From Cocos nucifera (Eukaryota > Streptophyta > Magnoliopsida > Arecales > Arecaceae), in contig QRFJ01003322.1 in assembly GCA_006176705.1 (NCBI GenBank), positions 1-64,000 of the forward strand: a stretch of 64,000 nucleotides of DNA. The letters run 5' to 3'. How positions within the stretch are numbered: position 1 is the stretch's first letter; every line of letters starts with the position of its first letter. The position numbers and the translations under genes were made by a program. Shown piece by piece: positions 35,763-46,759 of the stretch. The notes under the pieces are model-generated. The model did no database searches, was not told the DNA's origin, and was given only the letters and a program-made list of their open reading frames with translations.

Positions 35763-36294
35763 TACCCTACACAAGCCTATAAAAGTAGACTTTTCTTTGA
35801 TGCTAGTAGAAAAAATTAAAAATACTCAAAGAAAAAACTTTTTATGTTCTAAACTTAACTTTTTATTGGATTTTCTTAATACTTGATCCCTCAATATCTC
35901 ACAGATTCTTTGATCTATGCATCAATTTTTTAAAAAAATGCTTAGTTTAATTCGATTCTTAAGCATAATCAGGTATCTAAATACTAAATACTAACTTTTT
36001 TGAGGATTTAAAATTTTAAAATTTTTATTTTTTTTTCTCCAACTTAATCAACATTATCCTCAATGGAGAAAAAAAATAAAGGATGTAATAAAGAATATAA
36101 AAAAATACATCTAACTCAGTATATTTTTGGTCTAGCACATGCCTTTGAAAATTTGAGCTCTCCATCCAACTTATTCATCATGTCCTAAAAAAAAAATAAA
36201 CTAAAAAATAAATTAGATAAAAAAAAACTAAATATTGGGTTGCCTCCCAATAAGTCCTAAGTTTACCATCTTCAGTCAGACACAATGCAGCTTA
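35763..36294 (-). other. G2 non-coding region downstream of its ORF
   Basis: In element sense the gag-derived frame is followed by CTTATTGGGAGGCAACCCAA (near 36232-36252), a sequence often met in the 3' untranslated region of Athila/Tat elements, and then A/T-rich DNA up to the A2 insertion. Confidence 0.65.
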
Positions 36295-37011
36295 CTATCC
36301 TATGTCAAATACTGGATTGATAAATTTCAATAGTTTTGGATTGTCAATCTCAGAAAGATATTTTCTTATCCCTTTATTGATATAATCATTGTTAATTCTA
36401 GGTTCATAATTTCTGACCCTATTCTCAGACCCATGTTTATTAAGAATTTCTCCTATTTGTTCTTCTAAAATACTCATGAATGGAGTTTTTGTATTAGGAG
36501 TTAAGTTTAATGCATTGGGTACTAGAAGGGTGTCTAAAGATGGATTTAATTCTGCAGGTAAATTAATGTGATTTTGCTTAAACAATTTTATTGATACTTC
36601 ATTACATGCCTCTTGATTTTTGTAAGAAGAATCGGCTTCTAGGATTGAAGAAAATAAGACATTAGGTTTATAAGTCTTGGGTAAATCATCTATTCTCTTT
36701 TTCTCTATGTTTATCTCATTTAAACTGGAACTAACATCAGTACTAATTTTTGGCTTGGGTTCTTCTATGTGGTTAGTTTCAGTACTAACCTGTTTCTCTA
36801 AATTTTTATTTTGACTAGCATCACTCACTTGATCTTGATATAGGTCCATAAGAATCCTATAGCTTTTAAGTTCAAGAATTACTTTGGCATTCTCAAATTG
36901 GGGATTCTTAAGTAAGACATTAAATTGATAACTTGGTCTAGATGGTTGGTGGATATTAGGTGGGTTGTTTGAAATTGGTAGGTTTGATAGTTGATGTAGT
37001 TCTCTCCTCAT
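36295..37011 (-). CDS. G2 gag-derived ORF, 238 aa
   Basis: Open frame of 238 codons. The start MRRELHQLSNLPISN aligns with the RREE...LPSQ junction of Athila-like Gag, and the stop just upstream (TAA at a Gln position) shows the frame once continued from the gag segment at 37602-37012. FENAKVILELKSYRI (residues ~39-53) resembles the AKxxxTLRxGR motif of G1 gag, and LFKQNHINLP (about 143-152) the EVFKQVxINxP motif. The last ~80 residues (TPFMSILEEQIGEILNKHG onward) I do not recognise. There is no zinc knuckle or protease. It ends just before 3' untranslated sequence, so pol is cleanly absent. Possibly a Gag C-terminal relic kept by chance, possibly a functional short Gag. Confidence 0.55.
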   Translation of the reverse strand: MRRELHQLSNLPISNNPPNIHQPSRPSYQFNVLLKNPQFENAKVILELKSYRILMDLYQDQVSDASQNKNLEKQVSTETNHIEEPKPKISTDVSSSLNEINIEKKRIDDLPKTYKPNVLFSSILEADSSYKNQEACNEVSIKLFKQNHINLPAELNPSLDTLLVPNALNLTPNTKTPFMSILEEQIGEILNKHGSENRVRNYEPRINNDYINKGIRKYLSEIDNPKLLKFINPVFDIG

Positions 37012-37602
37012 GTTAGATGCAACTAATTATCCTATTTGAGCTTCTAGCTTGGCGATAGATTCTTGTTAAGTCAAGATTGATTGTTGTTGATTCAAAATTA
37101 ATTATTAAAGTTGGTTAAATCTATCATCAGTTAGATTAATCTATTGAGGAAGTGGGTATGATAGCTAGTTGTTATATGATGGCGGGATAAACTAATTAGA
37201 CTGACCATTATTATAGACATAGTTTTGGTATTGAGGTCTATTTTGATAGTTTTAGATAGATGAAATTTAGGTCTGAGCCTGAGTCTGCTGGGATGTCCAA
37301 GAAAAATTAGAGTAGTTACTCCAATGTCGGTTATATGAATTTGAAAGAAGATTATTAACGGGCTTGGAGTAGCCTTGAGTAGTTTAGACTTATTTTTGGA
37401 TAAAAGATGAAAATTATGCAGTCGTAGGACATTTATTCACATGATGGGTTGGGCTAGCATAAATAGAATAAAACTCTTGATAATTAGAAGGTGATGTGAA
37501 TTATGCAAGAGATTATTGATCTAAGATTAGGAGTTGATCTAATTTTTGGACAAGAAGATCAACTTTATCTAATTTTTGGACTATTAGGTTCAGATCAGCC
37601 AT
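37012..37602 (-). pseudogene. G2 gag N-terminal part
   Basis: Starts MADLNLIVQKLDKVDLLVQKLDQLL with a heptad-like repeat at 37602. Then come Tyr/Asn/Ser-rich pieces and a SIAKLEAQIG motif near 37060, matching the G1 segment around 15632-15150 in order. At least ten stops, many at Gln positions. The gag core found in G1 (about 16180-15650) is missing upstream. Confidence 0.65.
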
Positions 37603-38977
37603 TTGATTATCAGGTTTAATATAAATCAATCATTCAATTAAGTTCAACTAAATCAAAAAAAGTGATTTTCTACCGTGCATGTATGGTGCAACTCTAATGT
37701 ATTATTCTAAAATTTTTTAGAAGTTTTAGAATTTTTTATATTTTTTATTATTTTATTATATTAAAAATTATTTTTTTAATTATTTTTTTTATTAATTTTA
37801 ATTTAATTTAATTTAATTATTATTTTTAATATTTTTTTAATTAATTTAATTTAATTTAATTTAATTTTTAGAGGAGAAAGGAGAAGAAAGAAAGAAGAGT
37901 TCTAAAAAAGAGATCCTAAGGAGTCCTAGAACTAAGAAGAAAGAGAAGAATTAGGTTTAATTAGATTTGATGTTGGTTAGCAATCAAGTTGGTCAATCAA
38001 TCCTGACTAAAGGTTATCCTAGATATAGATAGCTCGTAACTACCAAGGTCACCTTCAAGCCCTCCAAGTATAGGATCAACTAATCAATTGGCCAAATAAG
38101 TGTAAGATCAGTGGGAGTCCCTTCGTTGCTTGCCTTAGACACCAATTATGCTTGATCAGATAAGCTAACAGAACCAATTAGAAATCATCTTTCCTCAGGC
38201 CCAGTCATTTCTGAACCACTTTCTTAGACACCAGTTAAATTGACTAATCCTAACCTGGTTCAACTCTTAGGGTTCCTTGTCCTATTGAGCTTGAGCTCTT
38301 AGGGCTGATGTCCAATTGATTTTAAAATTAAAGGCTTACGTCAATGCAGGATGCTGGTTCGTTATTTGTGGGCCAAGAAAGGATGATCAAATCCTCACCT
38401 TATCTTGTTTAATTGGGTGTTGCCCTTAATTTGATTTAAAGATGCATATGCACAATCACTTTCAACAAGGGATTCTATGCAACTAAAGTAGATGCATGAA
38501 ATTAATTAAACTTAAGAGCTTATCTTATCTCCAGCGATCACCAAAAAAATAAAATTAAAATAAAACTAATATGTTGCATGCTCTAAGCAGTTAGAATTTC
38601 TAATCTTATCATGAGATTTTTAATTAGATTTAAGTGGATATATTTTCTTTTAAAATTTAATTTAAAAATAAAATAAATAAATAAATAAAAAGAGAAAAGG
38701 ACTAGGGTTAGGATTGATCTCACCAAACAGGATTAGAAGCTTCCTTCTTGTCCTAATCTTTTTGTTTTCTTTGTTTCTTTTTTTTTCTACAAAATAAAGA
38801 AGAAAAAGTTAGTAAGCAATATTTACAAGAAAATAAAAAATTTATTTATAAAAAAATCAAAGAGATAAAAAATTTAATGTCCATGCCTTTTCTGATAATG
38901 GTGTTAAAAACTTGATAAGTTTGCCAAAATTATTTTTAATTTATTTAATATAAATTAAAATAAAAAATCAAAAATAA
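37603..38977 (-). other. 5' leader of G2
   Basis: Non-coding. Copies of the leader module: CCTTAGACACCAATT near 38133 and CAGATAAGC at 38157-38165, CTTAGACACCAG at 38223-38234, and a GTAAGATCAGTGGGAG block near 38102. TTTAATTTAA runs occupy 37740-37870. A partial second copy of the primer-site/LTR border (GATAATGGTGTTAAAAACTTGATAAG) lies at about 38892-38917, split here only for description. Confidence 0.65.
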
Positions 38978-38995
38978 TCTCTAGCAACGGCGTCA
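38978..38995 (-). other. Primer binding site of G2 (tRNA-Asp type)
   Basis: Minus strand TGACGCCGTTGCTAGAGA, six bases from the LTR end, complementary to tRNA-Asp apart from transitions. Confidence 0.8.
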
Positions 38996-39001
38996 AAAAC
39001 T

Positions 39002-40658
39002 TGATAAGAGCACGATGTTGTTATTAAGACATCATGTTTATTAGTTTAATCCAACTTCTTAAAATAATTAAAAATACGTAGATAGCAGTGAGTCGGATTG
39101 AATCTACAGGAAAGATAGTACTTTTAGATTTGAAATCTTTGATTTTACAAAAGAAAAAAAGAGTTTTGAAATCAAAGGTGAAGTCGAAAGTGAAAATTAA
39201 AAGGTGCAGAAATTTAAATTTGGTACTAAGATCTACTAGTTAGATCTTAGCATCTATTTATAATAAAATAAAAAGTAATAATTAAAGTGTAGAAATTAAA
39301 TTATAATAAAAATAAAGAGCATGAAATTAAAAAATATAAAAATAAAAATTATATCAATTAAAAAGTTTATAATTTAAATACATAAAATTTAAAAAATAAA
39401 AAAATAAAATAGACTGATCTCTGATCTTGAATCGGCATTGGCAGAAAGATGGTGTAGAAGCCTAGCTCTTCTTCTCGGCATCCGTTGCTTTGAAGCAGCC
39501 TCTAATCCAAAGCCTGACTTCACCCTATACTAAAGCTTCATCTTGACCGAAGATTATGAACTCTGAAAGTTTGAGGTCTTATTTATAGAGCTAGGAGGAC
39601 TGGAGACTTTTTCTGTAGGCAATGTGGGACTAAGGAGGTCTTTGATCATCAAAATATGGAGAAATCTAGGATCTTTGATCATCAAAATATGGAGAAATTC
39701 GAGTAAAAATTAGATTAAAAGGAGTCTTGAATGAATTTTATTGAAGTCTGGTAAAATCTAGCCATTCAATAAGAATCCAATGGACCAAAAATAATCAAAA
39801 TTGGATGTGTATCGACCTAGATTAGGTCGAATTAAATTCTGGCCATTGATTGCATGTTTGATGGAGAAAATCCGACCGTTGATCTCATGTTGGGAGTCCT
39901 GATCACCACCAGGAGCTCTCTCTGCCATCGGATCATTCCCTAAATTGAGCGCTGCTGTTGGATGGTGATCCGCATGAAGTCTAAAGTAGAAAATTCTCTC
40001 CGCCATCTGATCTTGACCGCAAGCAACCATAGCTGCACGATCGCATAAGTACTATTCCCATGGACCGTGTGGACCGACTTCATCGTACACCGCAATGAAT
40101 CAGCGGATCCTATCATCGAGTGAAAAGTTCAAAATGCCCTATGAGCCATAATAGATTTTCTTTAAACCCTTTAAGGGTCTAGATCCACCATATGTTGCTC
40201 CATGATTCACCAGTTTCTGCTGAGCTGGCGGTCCACGCCTGGATTGTGGATCGACTGACGACTTCCACAACTGAGTCGCTAGCATAGCTGGCTTAGCGCA
40301 CTGGCTTCATCGGCTTGGCTCGACACGTTTGGATGTGTTGGCTGATATGGCGCGGCGGCTTGAGCCGACTGAGCCGTATGTTATTTTTTATTTAATTTTT
40401 ATTTATTTTATTTCTTTAGAAATTCATATCTTCTTTGTTTTAGCTTCGTTTTGTACAAAACTTATTTTGTTGTGATCAAAAAAAAAAGCTCTTTCTATTG
40501 ATTATAATATTTTTTAATTTTTATTATTTTTAATTTTTTTAATTAATAAAAATATGAATTTTTTAAAAATATATATAAATTGATCATTAATTATTAAAAA
40601 TTAATATAAATTAATTAATAAATTAATATTTTTATTGATGAATTTATGGTACTTATCA
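39002..40658 (-). mobile_element. 5' LTR of G2
   Basis: 1657 bp, partner of 25987-27607. TATA box TTATTTATA (plus view) at 39579-39587. It contains a ~35-bp local tandem duplication (ATCATCAAAATATGGAGAAA, near 39644 and 39674) that the other LTR lacks, which accounts for the length difference. Confidence 0.92.
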
Positions 40659-40663
40659 AGATT

Positions 40664-40935
40664 TTTGAGATAATTAAAATTATTAGAAGTTGTTTAGAGA
40701 AATAATTGGTTATGAACCTATCCATAGATATACATGGGTTGACCGACCAAAGTCAGACTTATGTGTAGTCTATGTGGATTCTAGTAACCACTAAGAAATT
40801 AAAGTAATTTCTTGAATTGAAGATAGAGGCTACAGTTCATATAAAATAGTGAAAGAACTTTTAGACTAAAGTCGAAATCTTTAGGATAAATAATTCATAT
40901 ACTAATTAGGTTATAATTTTTCTTTTTGTGCAACT
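40664..40935 (+). other. 5' leader of B2, part 2
   Basis: Continuation of the B2 leader after G2. The 40720-40790 stretch (ACATGGGTTGACCGACCAAA...) corresponds to B1 hairpin 1. It runs up to the gag start. Confidence 0.7.
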
Positions 40936-42822
40936 ATGGCCACTACCTAGTTGCTTCGGTCATTGTTGGATAATGACAAACTAATGGAACTCAACTTCGA
41001 TAGCTGGTATCGAAAGTTGAAAATCATCCTGGAGCATGAGCAGATTCTGTACATTTTGATAGATCCGACATCTGAGAAGCCAGCTTCGAATGCTAGAGAA
41101 ACAGTCCAAGATACTTACCAGAAGTGGCTCAATGACCGCACCACCGTTCGATGCATCATGTCGACGGCAATGAATGATGAGTTCAGCCATAGGTTTGAAA
41201 ACATCCAGCCATAGAAGATGCTTCAAATATTGAACGACTCCTTTGGCACACTTGTCGATGTTGAGAGGCACAAGACTAGTTGTGCTATTTCCAATGCTCG
41301 GATGATGGATGGGGCATCAATCACTGATCATGTATTATACATGATCGAGATGATTGAGCACCTCAGTAAGCTGGGCTTTTCCTTGCATGAGTAGCTTGGG
41401 AAGGATTCGATCCTGAACTTTTTGCTCAAATCTTCCTCCCCTTCCTTACTCATTTCAGAATGACAAAGCCTGCAGTGAACTATTATTGCTTATTGAGATT
41501 GCTGCAGGACTTTGAGAAGGATCACCAGCTCCATAAGGAGACAATGAATGTAGTGGGAGGGTCATCTTTTAGTCATCGATTCATTAAGAAAAGGAAGAAG
41601 AACAAGAAGAAGAAAAATAAGAAGGTGCAGCAACATGCCGGGATGTCTGCACAAGATCAGACCAAGTAGTGCAAGCCCGATCAGATCCAGGCAGAGTACT
41701 TTTTTTGCAAGAAGCAGGAGCGCTGGAAGAGAAATTATCCTTAGTATATTGCCTTCCTAGATCTGAATATGCCGAGGAAGAAGCAAGTAGTTGCTGGGTA
41801 AGATAATTATATGATAACACCTTGCAACTTCTCAATATATGATACTATTATCTGGCTATTAGATACCAGAAGTTCTTATCATATTTATAATTCGATGCAG
41901 GATTTGTAGGTTAGTAGAAAATTTGATGAAGGCGAGAGATTCTTGAATGTTGGAGATAAAAGATAAGTTTCAGTTATAGCTTTAGGAATCATGAACCTTG
42001 TAATCAATTTCATAAAGTTATTCTTTATAAATGTTACTTTTGTCCAAGTTTTTTATTGAATATTATTTCTATAGGCCTTCTGGCCAAAAATAATTATGAA
42101 TTTTAATAATTTTTTTTTTGTAATATTATGTTGAATGGTGTTACGATTTGTGTTGGATAATTGAATAACAGTATTTATTTACTATCACAGTCTGTTAACA
42201 TGGTTCAATCTTCTGATAAATGCTTTAGACTAGATGATGTGTCTAAAGTCTATTTTTAACACTGTAGGCTAGGTCATATTAATAAGAATAGAATAAATAG
42301 GTTGGCTCAAGAAAAAATTTTTGAAGTCAGTGATTATGAATCACTTTTGACCTGTGAGTCTTATCTCCTTGGTAAGATAACCAAGTCATCTTTTACTGAA
42401 AAGGATGAATGAGCCAGTAACTCTTGGGTTTAGTACATATTGATGTATGCGGGCCCATAATCTCAAGTGCTAGAGGTAGATATTTCTACTTCCTAACATT
42501 TATGGATAATCTATCAAGGTATGGGTATGTCTACTTAATGAAGCATAAGTTGGAGTCGATTGAAATGTTCAAACTATTCCATAATGAGGTAGAAAAGCAA
42601 ATTGAAAAGAATATTAAAACTCTTTGATGTAACTGAGGGGATGAATATCTTTTCAGTGAGTTTCAGACATATTTAGAAGAAAATAGGATTCTCTCTCAAT
42701 GGACTCCTCCTGAAATACCACAGCATAATGATATGTCTGAAAGAAAGAATTAAACTTTATTGGACATGGTTCAATCCATGATGGGATTTGCTAGTTTGTC
42801 GATCTCTTTCTAGGGATATGTG
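40936..42822 (+). pseudogene. B2 Copia gag, protease, integrase (first part)
   Basis: Gag starts ATG 40936; the fifth codon is TAG at a Gln position. Gag frame 40951-41214 and onward shows SWYRKLKIILEHE, VRCIMSTAMNDEF and DHVLYMIEMIEHLSKLGF. A Lys-rich segment (41580-41630) precedes a zinc-knuckle remnant FFCKKQERWKRNYP (about 41702-41743; first Cys-to-Phe shift, last Cys lost). Protease is LLDTRSS (normally DTGS). The pre-integrase motif, HIDVCGP (42424-42627) and an RNxTLL-like region near 42750 follow. Many stops fall on Gln and Trp codons. It ends at the A3 solo LTR. Confidence 0.88.
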
Positions 42823-45114
42823 TGTTAGATATATGTGCCCTAAAAGCCAGAATTGGCAAACACTTGTAATACACTTCTAGGGGCAAAATTATAATTTTGA
42901 TTAATATCAATAAAATGGGTTATTTTCTATCACATATGTGTATTTAGTGTCTATGATACATTCTTTGAGTTAATGGTAATGATAATTCATATTTTTAAGA
43001 GTTGAAAATTTAAGACATGAATAATCATTGTTAACTCATAAAATGCTCCCGACCATAGGACCATCACGAGGATGGTGATTGATCCAGAAGGTTGGTGTAC
43101 AATCGCTTCTTTTTAGTAGATGAGTCTTGAGTCTACGGTGTGGAGACACCGGAGTGAGAGTATAGGTACTCATTAGAGAATGAGGGCACTGAGCGTGACC
43201 ACCTCGAGTAGTCATTAGGGAGTCTACCTTCTCGTCAATGACTGACTCGATGGTGCAGTAGTGTGTCTGGTTCTTTGATCTGAGGTGCATCGACAGTTCA
43301 CCTTGAGGGTGTTATAGTTTGACTACACCATTACTCGGTCTCCTAGCCATTCGGAACCCTGAGGTGTATGTTGGCTATAGCATGTTCATTGATAGGAACT
43401 GGATTGCATCAAGATGGAATCTATCTACCTCGATGGTAGAGGAGCAGCCCTATGATGATCATGAGAATCAAGTCCAGAAGTCCATGGCCATGGTAGAGTG
43501 AAATAATAGAAAGAGTTTCTATTTAGATTTTCACATCGGACTCGAATCGAATGATTACATCATATGATAGAGACTAGGGTTTGACGAGTTTACCTTAACC
43601 CTAATCTGATTGGGGCTCAAGATAGAAGAACTTAATCACATAGGTAGCTGCACCAAGAGGTTTGCATTCAGTTCTAATGGGTTGCCACCATATACTGCTA
43701 GGTGTCACTGGTGGATTTTGGGAGCAATTAGAATGATTTAGATGATCGATCATTCTAGCTGTTCGAATCAGAAGAGTTATGATCCATCGAAAGGAGTTTC
43801 GATGATGTCAATGATAGAGATCATGACATATCCCATTACCATATAGAACTGAACCTAACTGGGTCACACAAATAAAGGTTTGAATCTAGTGATCATCAAT
43901 TGAACTGATCCAGTTCAATTGATCTGAAATGAGATTCAATTAGGTTCAAGAAAATCGTGCTAGCACTCGATTGAACCTAACGTTCTTCTTTTGCTATCAT
44001 AAATAAGTTATCCTGTCTGAGCCAAAGGAGTTTGTGCTCAATCAAAGGCCTTCATATGGTCTGACCGAAGGTTGTCCAAGTCAGAAAAGGTTGTCTTATT
44101 TTGTAAGACATTACCTGCCATTTTTGGTCACCTGCCATTTCTTGTTCTTTGACTTTGATCAAAAGTCTACCTTTGACTGGTCAAATGTTGACCATTGACA
44201 CTTTGACTTTTGACCACATGTCACACACCTATTGAAGAGCTAGTGGGGGCCTGTCCCCCTGCTAGAACCTAGCAAGGAGGAGGGCGCACGCCACCCTAGG
44301 CGTGTGCCCAAGTTGGAGGCGCCTAGGAGTCCTTGTTGGACAAGGACTCCATCTCCTTTTTGGATTCTAATTAGAGTTCTCCTAAGAACCAACTTTGACT
44401 GATCTTAGGTGCTCTCTAAGTAAGAATCCAGGGGACTCTATTCCCACCAATCAGATTTAGATCTGATTTTACAAAGAGTTGTGATTGGTTGGGAAGAAGA
44501 GAAGTTGGATCACAAACAGTCTATAAATAAGACCCTGCGCCCAACCCAGATTGTGATTGGAAGTGATTGAAAGGAATCATAATTCCCCATGCCCAAGGCT
44601 GCCTCTCCCTCTTCCTCCATGCCAAACCGCCTTCTCCCTCTCCTCTCCACGTCCAAAAGGAGTTTTGGATTTTTGGTTGGTGCAATCCAAATCAAAGAAA
44701 GGCGACTGAAAGCTAGAAGGCTGCGCTGCTGCAAAGGACGACTGCTGATCTTCAAAAGAAGTTTTGAAGATCCTCCAGATCAGATCCAGATTTAATTTTT
44801 GAAAATATGATAGAGAAGAAGAGGATCTCTAGATCCAGCCCAAGTGGATACCGATAGAGGCTAGGTACTTGCGTGGCAAGATCCAGAACCTTCCGCTGCA
44901 TACAGGAACATCAATGGGTAATAGGATTACCCACATCAAGGTAAGTTAAATCTGATTTAATTTATATAATTTTAATTTGATTTCTAAAATAATAATAATT
45001 AGATCTGAAATATCTTAGATTTGATCTAGATCAAAGAGAAAATTTTTTTAAATATATCTTTTGATCAGATCAGATCTGAACGAACCTGGATCGGAAAATC
45101 AGGATTTTTCTTCA
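42823..45114 (+). mobile_element. Solo LTR of Copia family A (A3)
   Basis: 2292 bp, TGTTAGATAT...TTTTTCTTCA, flanked by perfect ATGTG duplications (42818-42822, 45115-45119). No internal domain. Taking out the LTR and one duplication makes the B2 integrase read across the site in one frame through a conserved Gly-Tyr motif. TATA box 44522-44531. Perfect U3 palindrome with arms CAATTGAACTG at 43897-43907 and its complement at 43911-43921. Confidence 0.97.
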
Positions 45115-45119
45115 ATGTG

Positions 45120-45724
45120 CTTGAATCGACTTGTTACATTCTAAATAGGATTTGGAGTAAGTCTGTAACTAAAATACCATATGAGATATGGACAGGACGT
45201 AAGCCAGTACTCTCGCACCTTAAGATTTAGGGATGTTTGGCTTATGTCAAATATTTAATAACGGACAAGCTTGGACCTAGGTCTAACAAGTGTGTTTTTA
45301 TAGGATACCCAAAAGAGACCAAAGGATATTATTTTTACCTCATTGATGAACAAAAGGTGTTTGTTAGCCTTAAGGCAATCCTTTTAGAAAAGAAGTTTTC
45401 TAGTAAAAAAATTAATGCCTCTAAGATCAAACTTGAAAAAGTTCAGTAGGTAAAAAAACTGACACAAATAGCTGAATCTGAACCATATTTGATTAGTTCA
45501 AATTAGGAGCCTAGTGAACCTACACCCTTAAGGCGATCTAGTAGAGTACCACGTCAGTCGGATAAATATTATGATTTCTTGATCTAGGATGGTGATCCTG
45601 TCGAACTTGATGAGAATGATGAGGATCCGATCACCTACATGGATATAATGTAGAGAATCGATTCTGAGAAATGGCTTGAGGCCATGAAATTCGAAATGGA
45701 GTCTATGAAGGTCAATGATGTATG
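45120..45724 (+). pseudogene. B2 integrase C-terminus and start of RT
   Basis: Continues the integrase from LESTCYILNR-type sequence: PYEIWTGRKPVLSH, then a stop at the Trp of the WGC motif, AYVKYLITDKLGPRSNKCVF and IGYPKETKG (45237-45449), a SSRVPRQSDKYYDF-like linker (about 45540-45580), then WLEAMKFEMESMK of RT (about 45670-45710). It stops after a DVC codon run (Trp expected) where D inserted. Confidence 0.88.
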
Positions 45725-46759
45725 TGTGAGGATTGGTGGTGCTTTCAAGCCTTGGGAGGCTATGGGAGGAGTCAGGGTGTTGACTCCAAAGATTCTAGGA
45801 TAGGTGTAGTCCTAGGTCTAGGATAGAAGTTGTCCTAGGATGGAGGCAGTGTTTAGCCCTCCACGGGCTTAAGGTCCAGGTGTTGAGGACCTTGAGGTAC
45901 TTGGTTGGTACTTCGGAGATCTGAGACATAAGGTAGAGCAAGGAACCAAAGCTAAGGCATGAAAACTATAGAGAAGGACTTCTTCTATAGGTTAGCTGGC
46001 TCAGTCTGATACTAGGTCAGTAAAGTCTCAGTAAATAAGCCAAATAGAAAGGAGTGCATTTGAAACTGCAGGCATAGCATGCAATTGGATCGACTTAGTT
46101 TGAAACTAAGCCAACCCTATCTCAGGTTAGCTGGTTCAGTGCTGAAATTAAACCGACTCAATGCATAGGCAGAGGTACATGAGGGTCAGCATGGAGCTGA
46201 CTTAATGCACGGGTAGAGCTACATGATGGTCTATTTGGGGCTAGGATAGAAACTTATCCTAGGAGTCTTAAGGCTTGGTTTGAGAGGTCGTAAAGGGGCT
46301 AACTCATGTATGAATCGGATTTAGATCCAGGAGATGAGAGCATAAGAGACATAGGTGTACATGGGCTCGATGAGTGCTTTCATGTATTGGATTAGCCAGG
46401 AAAGTTTTTGATCAGGCTTAATGACTATGTATAAATGCATAGGTTGTATTAGGGTTTTCATTGATTGATTGATTGAATATAGATCTTTTCTCCTCAATCT
46501 CTCTTCTCTCTTCTCTCTAGTGTTATTGCCCAAGATTCTTGAAGAAGCTCTAGAGAGAGGGAGCACCTCCCTCAAGCTCAAGGAGGGAGGCATCCCAACA
46601 TATATCTAGGTGATGATTTATGGTATGCTATCTTAGAGAATATCAAAGATCTCTCTAGGTCCATCCTAAAGATCAAAAGTTTTTGCAACATGGTATCGGA
46701 GCTTGGTGATGCCAGGACAACAATTGGTTCAGAGCTAGACGGTACCATGATTTCTTACA
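45725..46759 (+). mobile_element. 5' LTR of D
   Basis: 1035 bp, starts TGTGAGGATTGGTGG and ends GATTTCTTACA. TATAAAT at 46430-46436. Contains repeated GGCTCAGTCTGA...GCCGACC-type words at 45990-46180 that recur in S1 and near 57190. Confidence 0.85.

Larger units (their letters stand above)
25987..40658 (-). mobile_element. Gypsy G2, gag-only Athila-like element with nested A2
   Basis: LTRs at 25987-27607 and 39002-40658 in reverse orientation, flanked by a perfect duplication AGATT (25982-25986 and 40659-40663). Without A2 (7.48 kb plus its duplication) the element is about 7.2 kb. It has gag-derived sequence but no protease, RT or integrase, so it would have depended on enzymes from another element, plausibly a G1-like one: the primer site type, LTR blocks and leader are shared. 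Confidence 0.92.
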
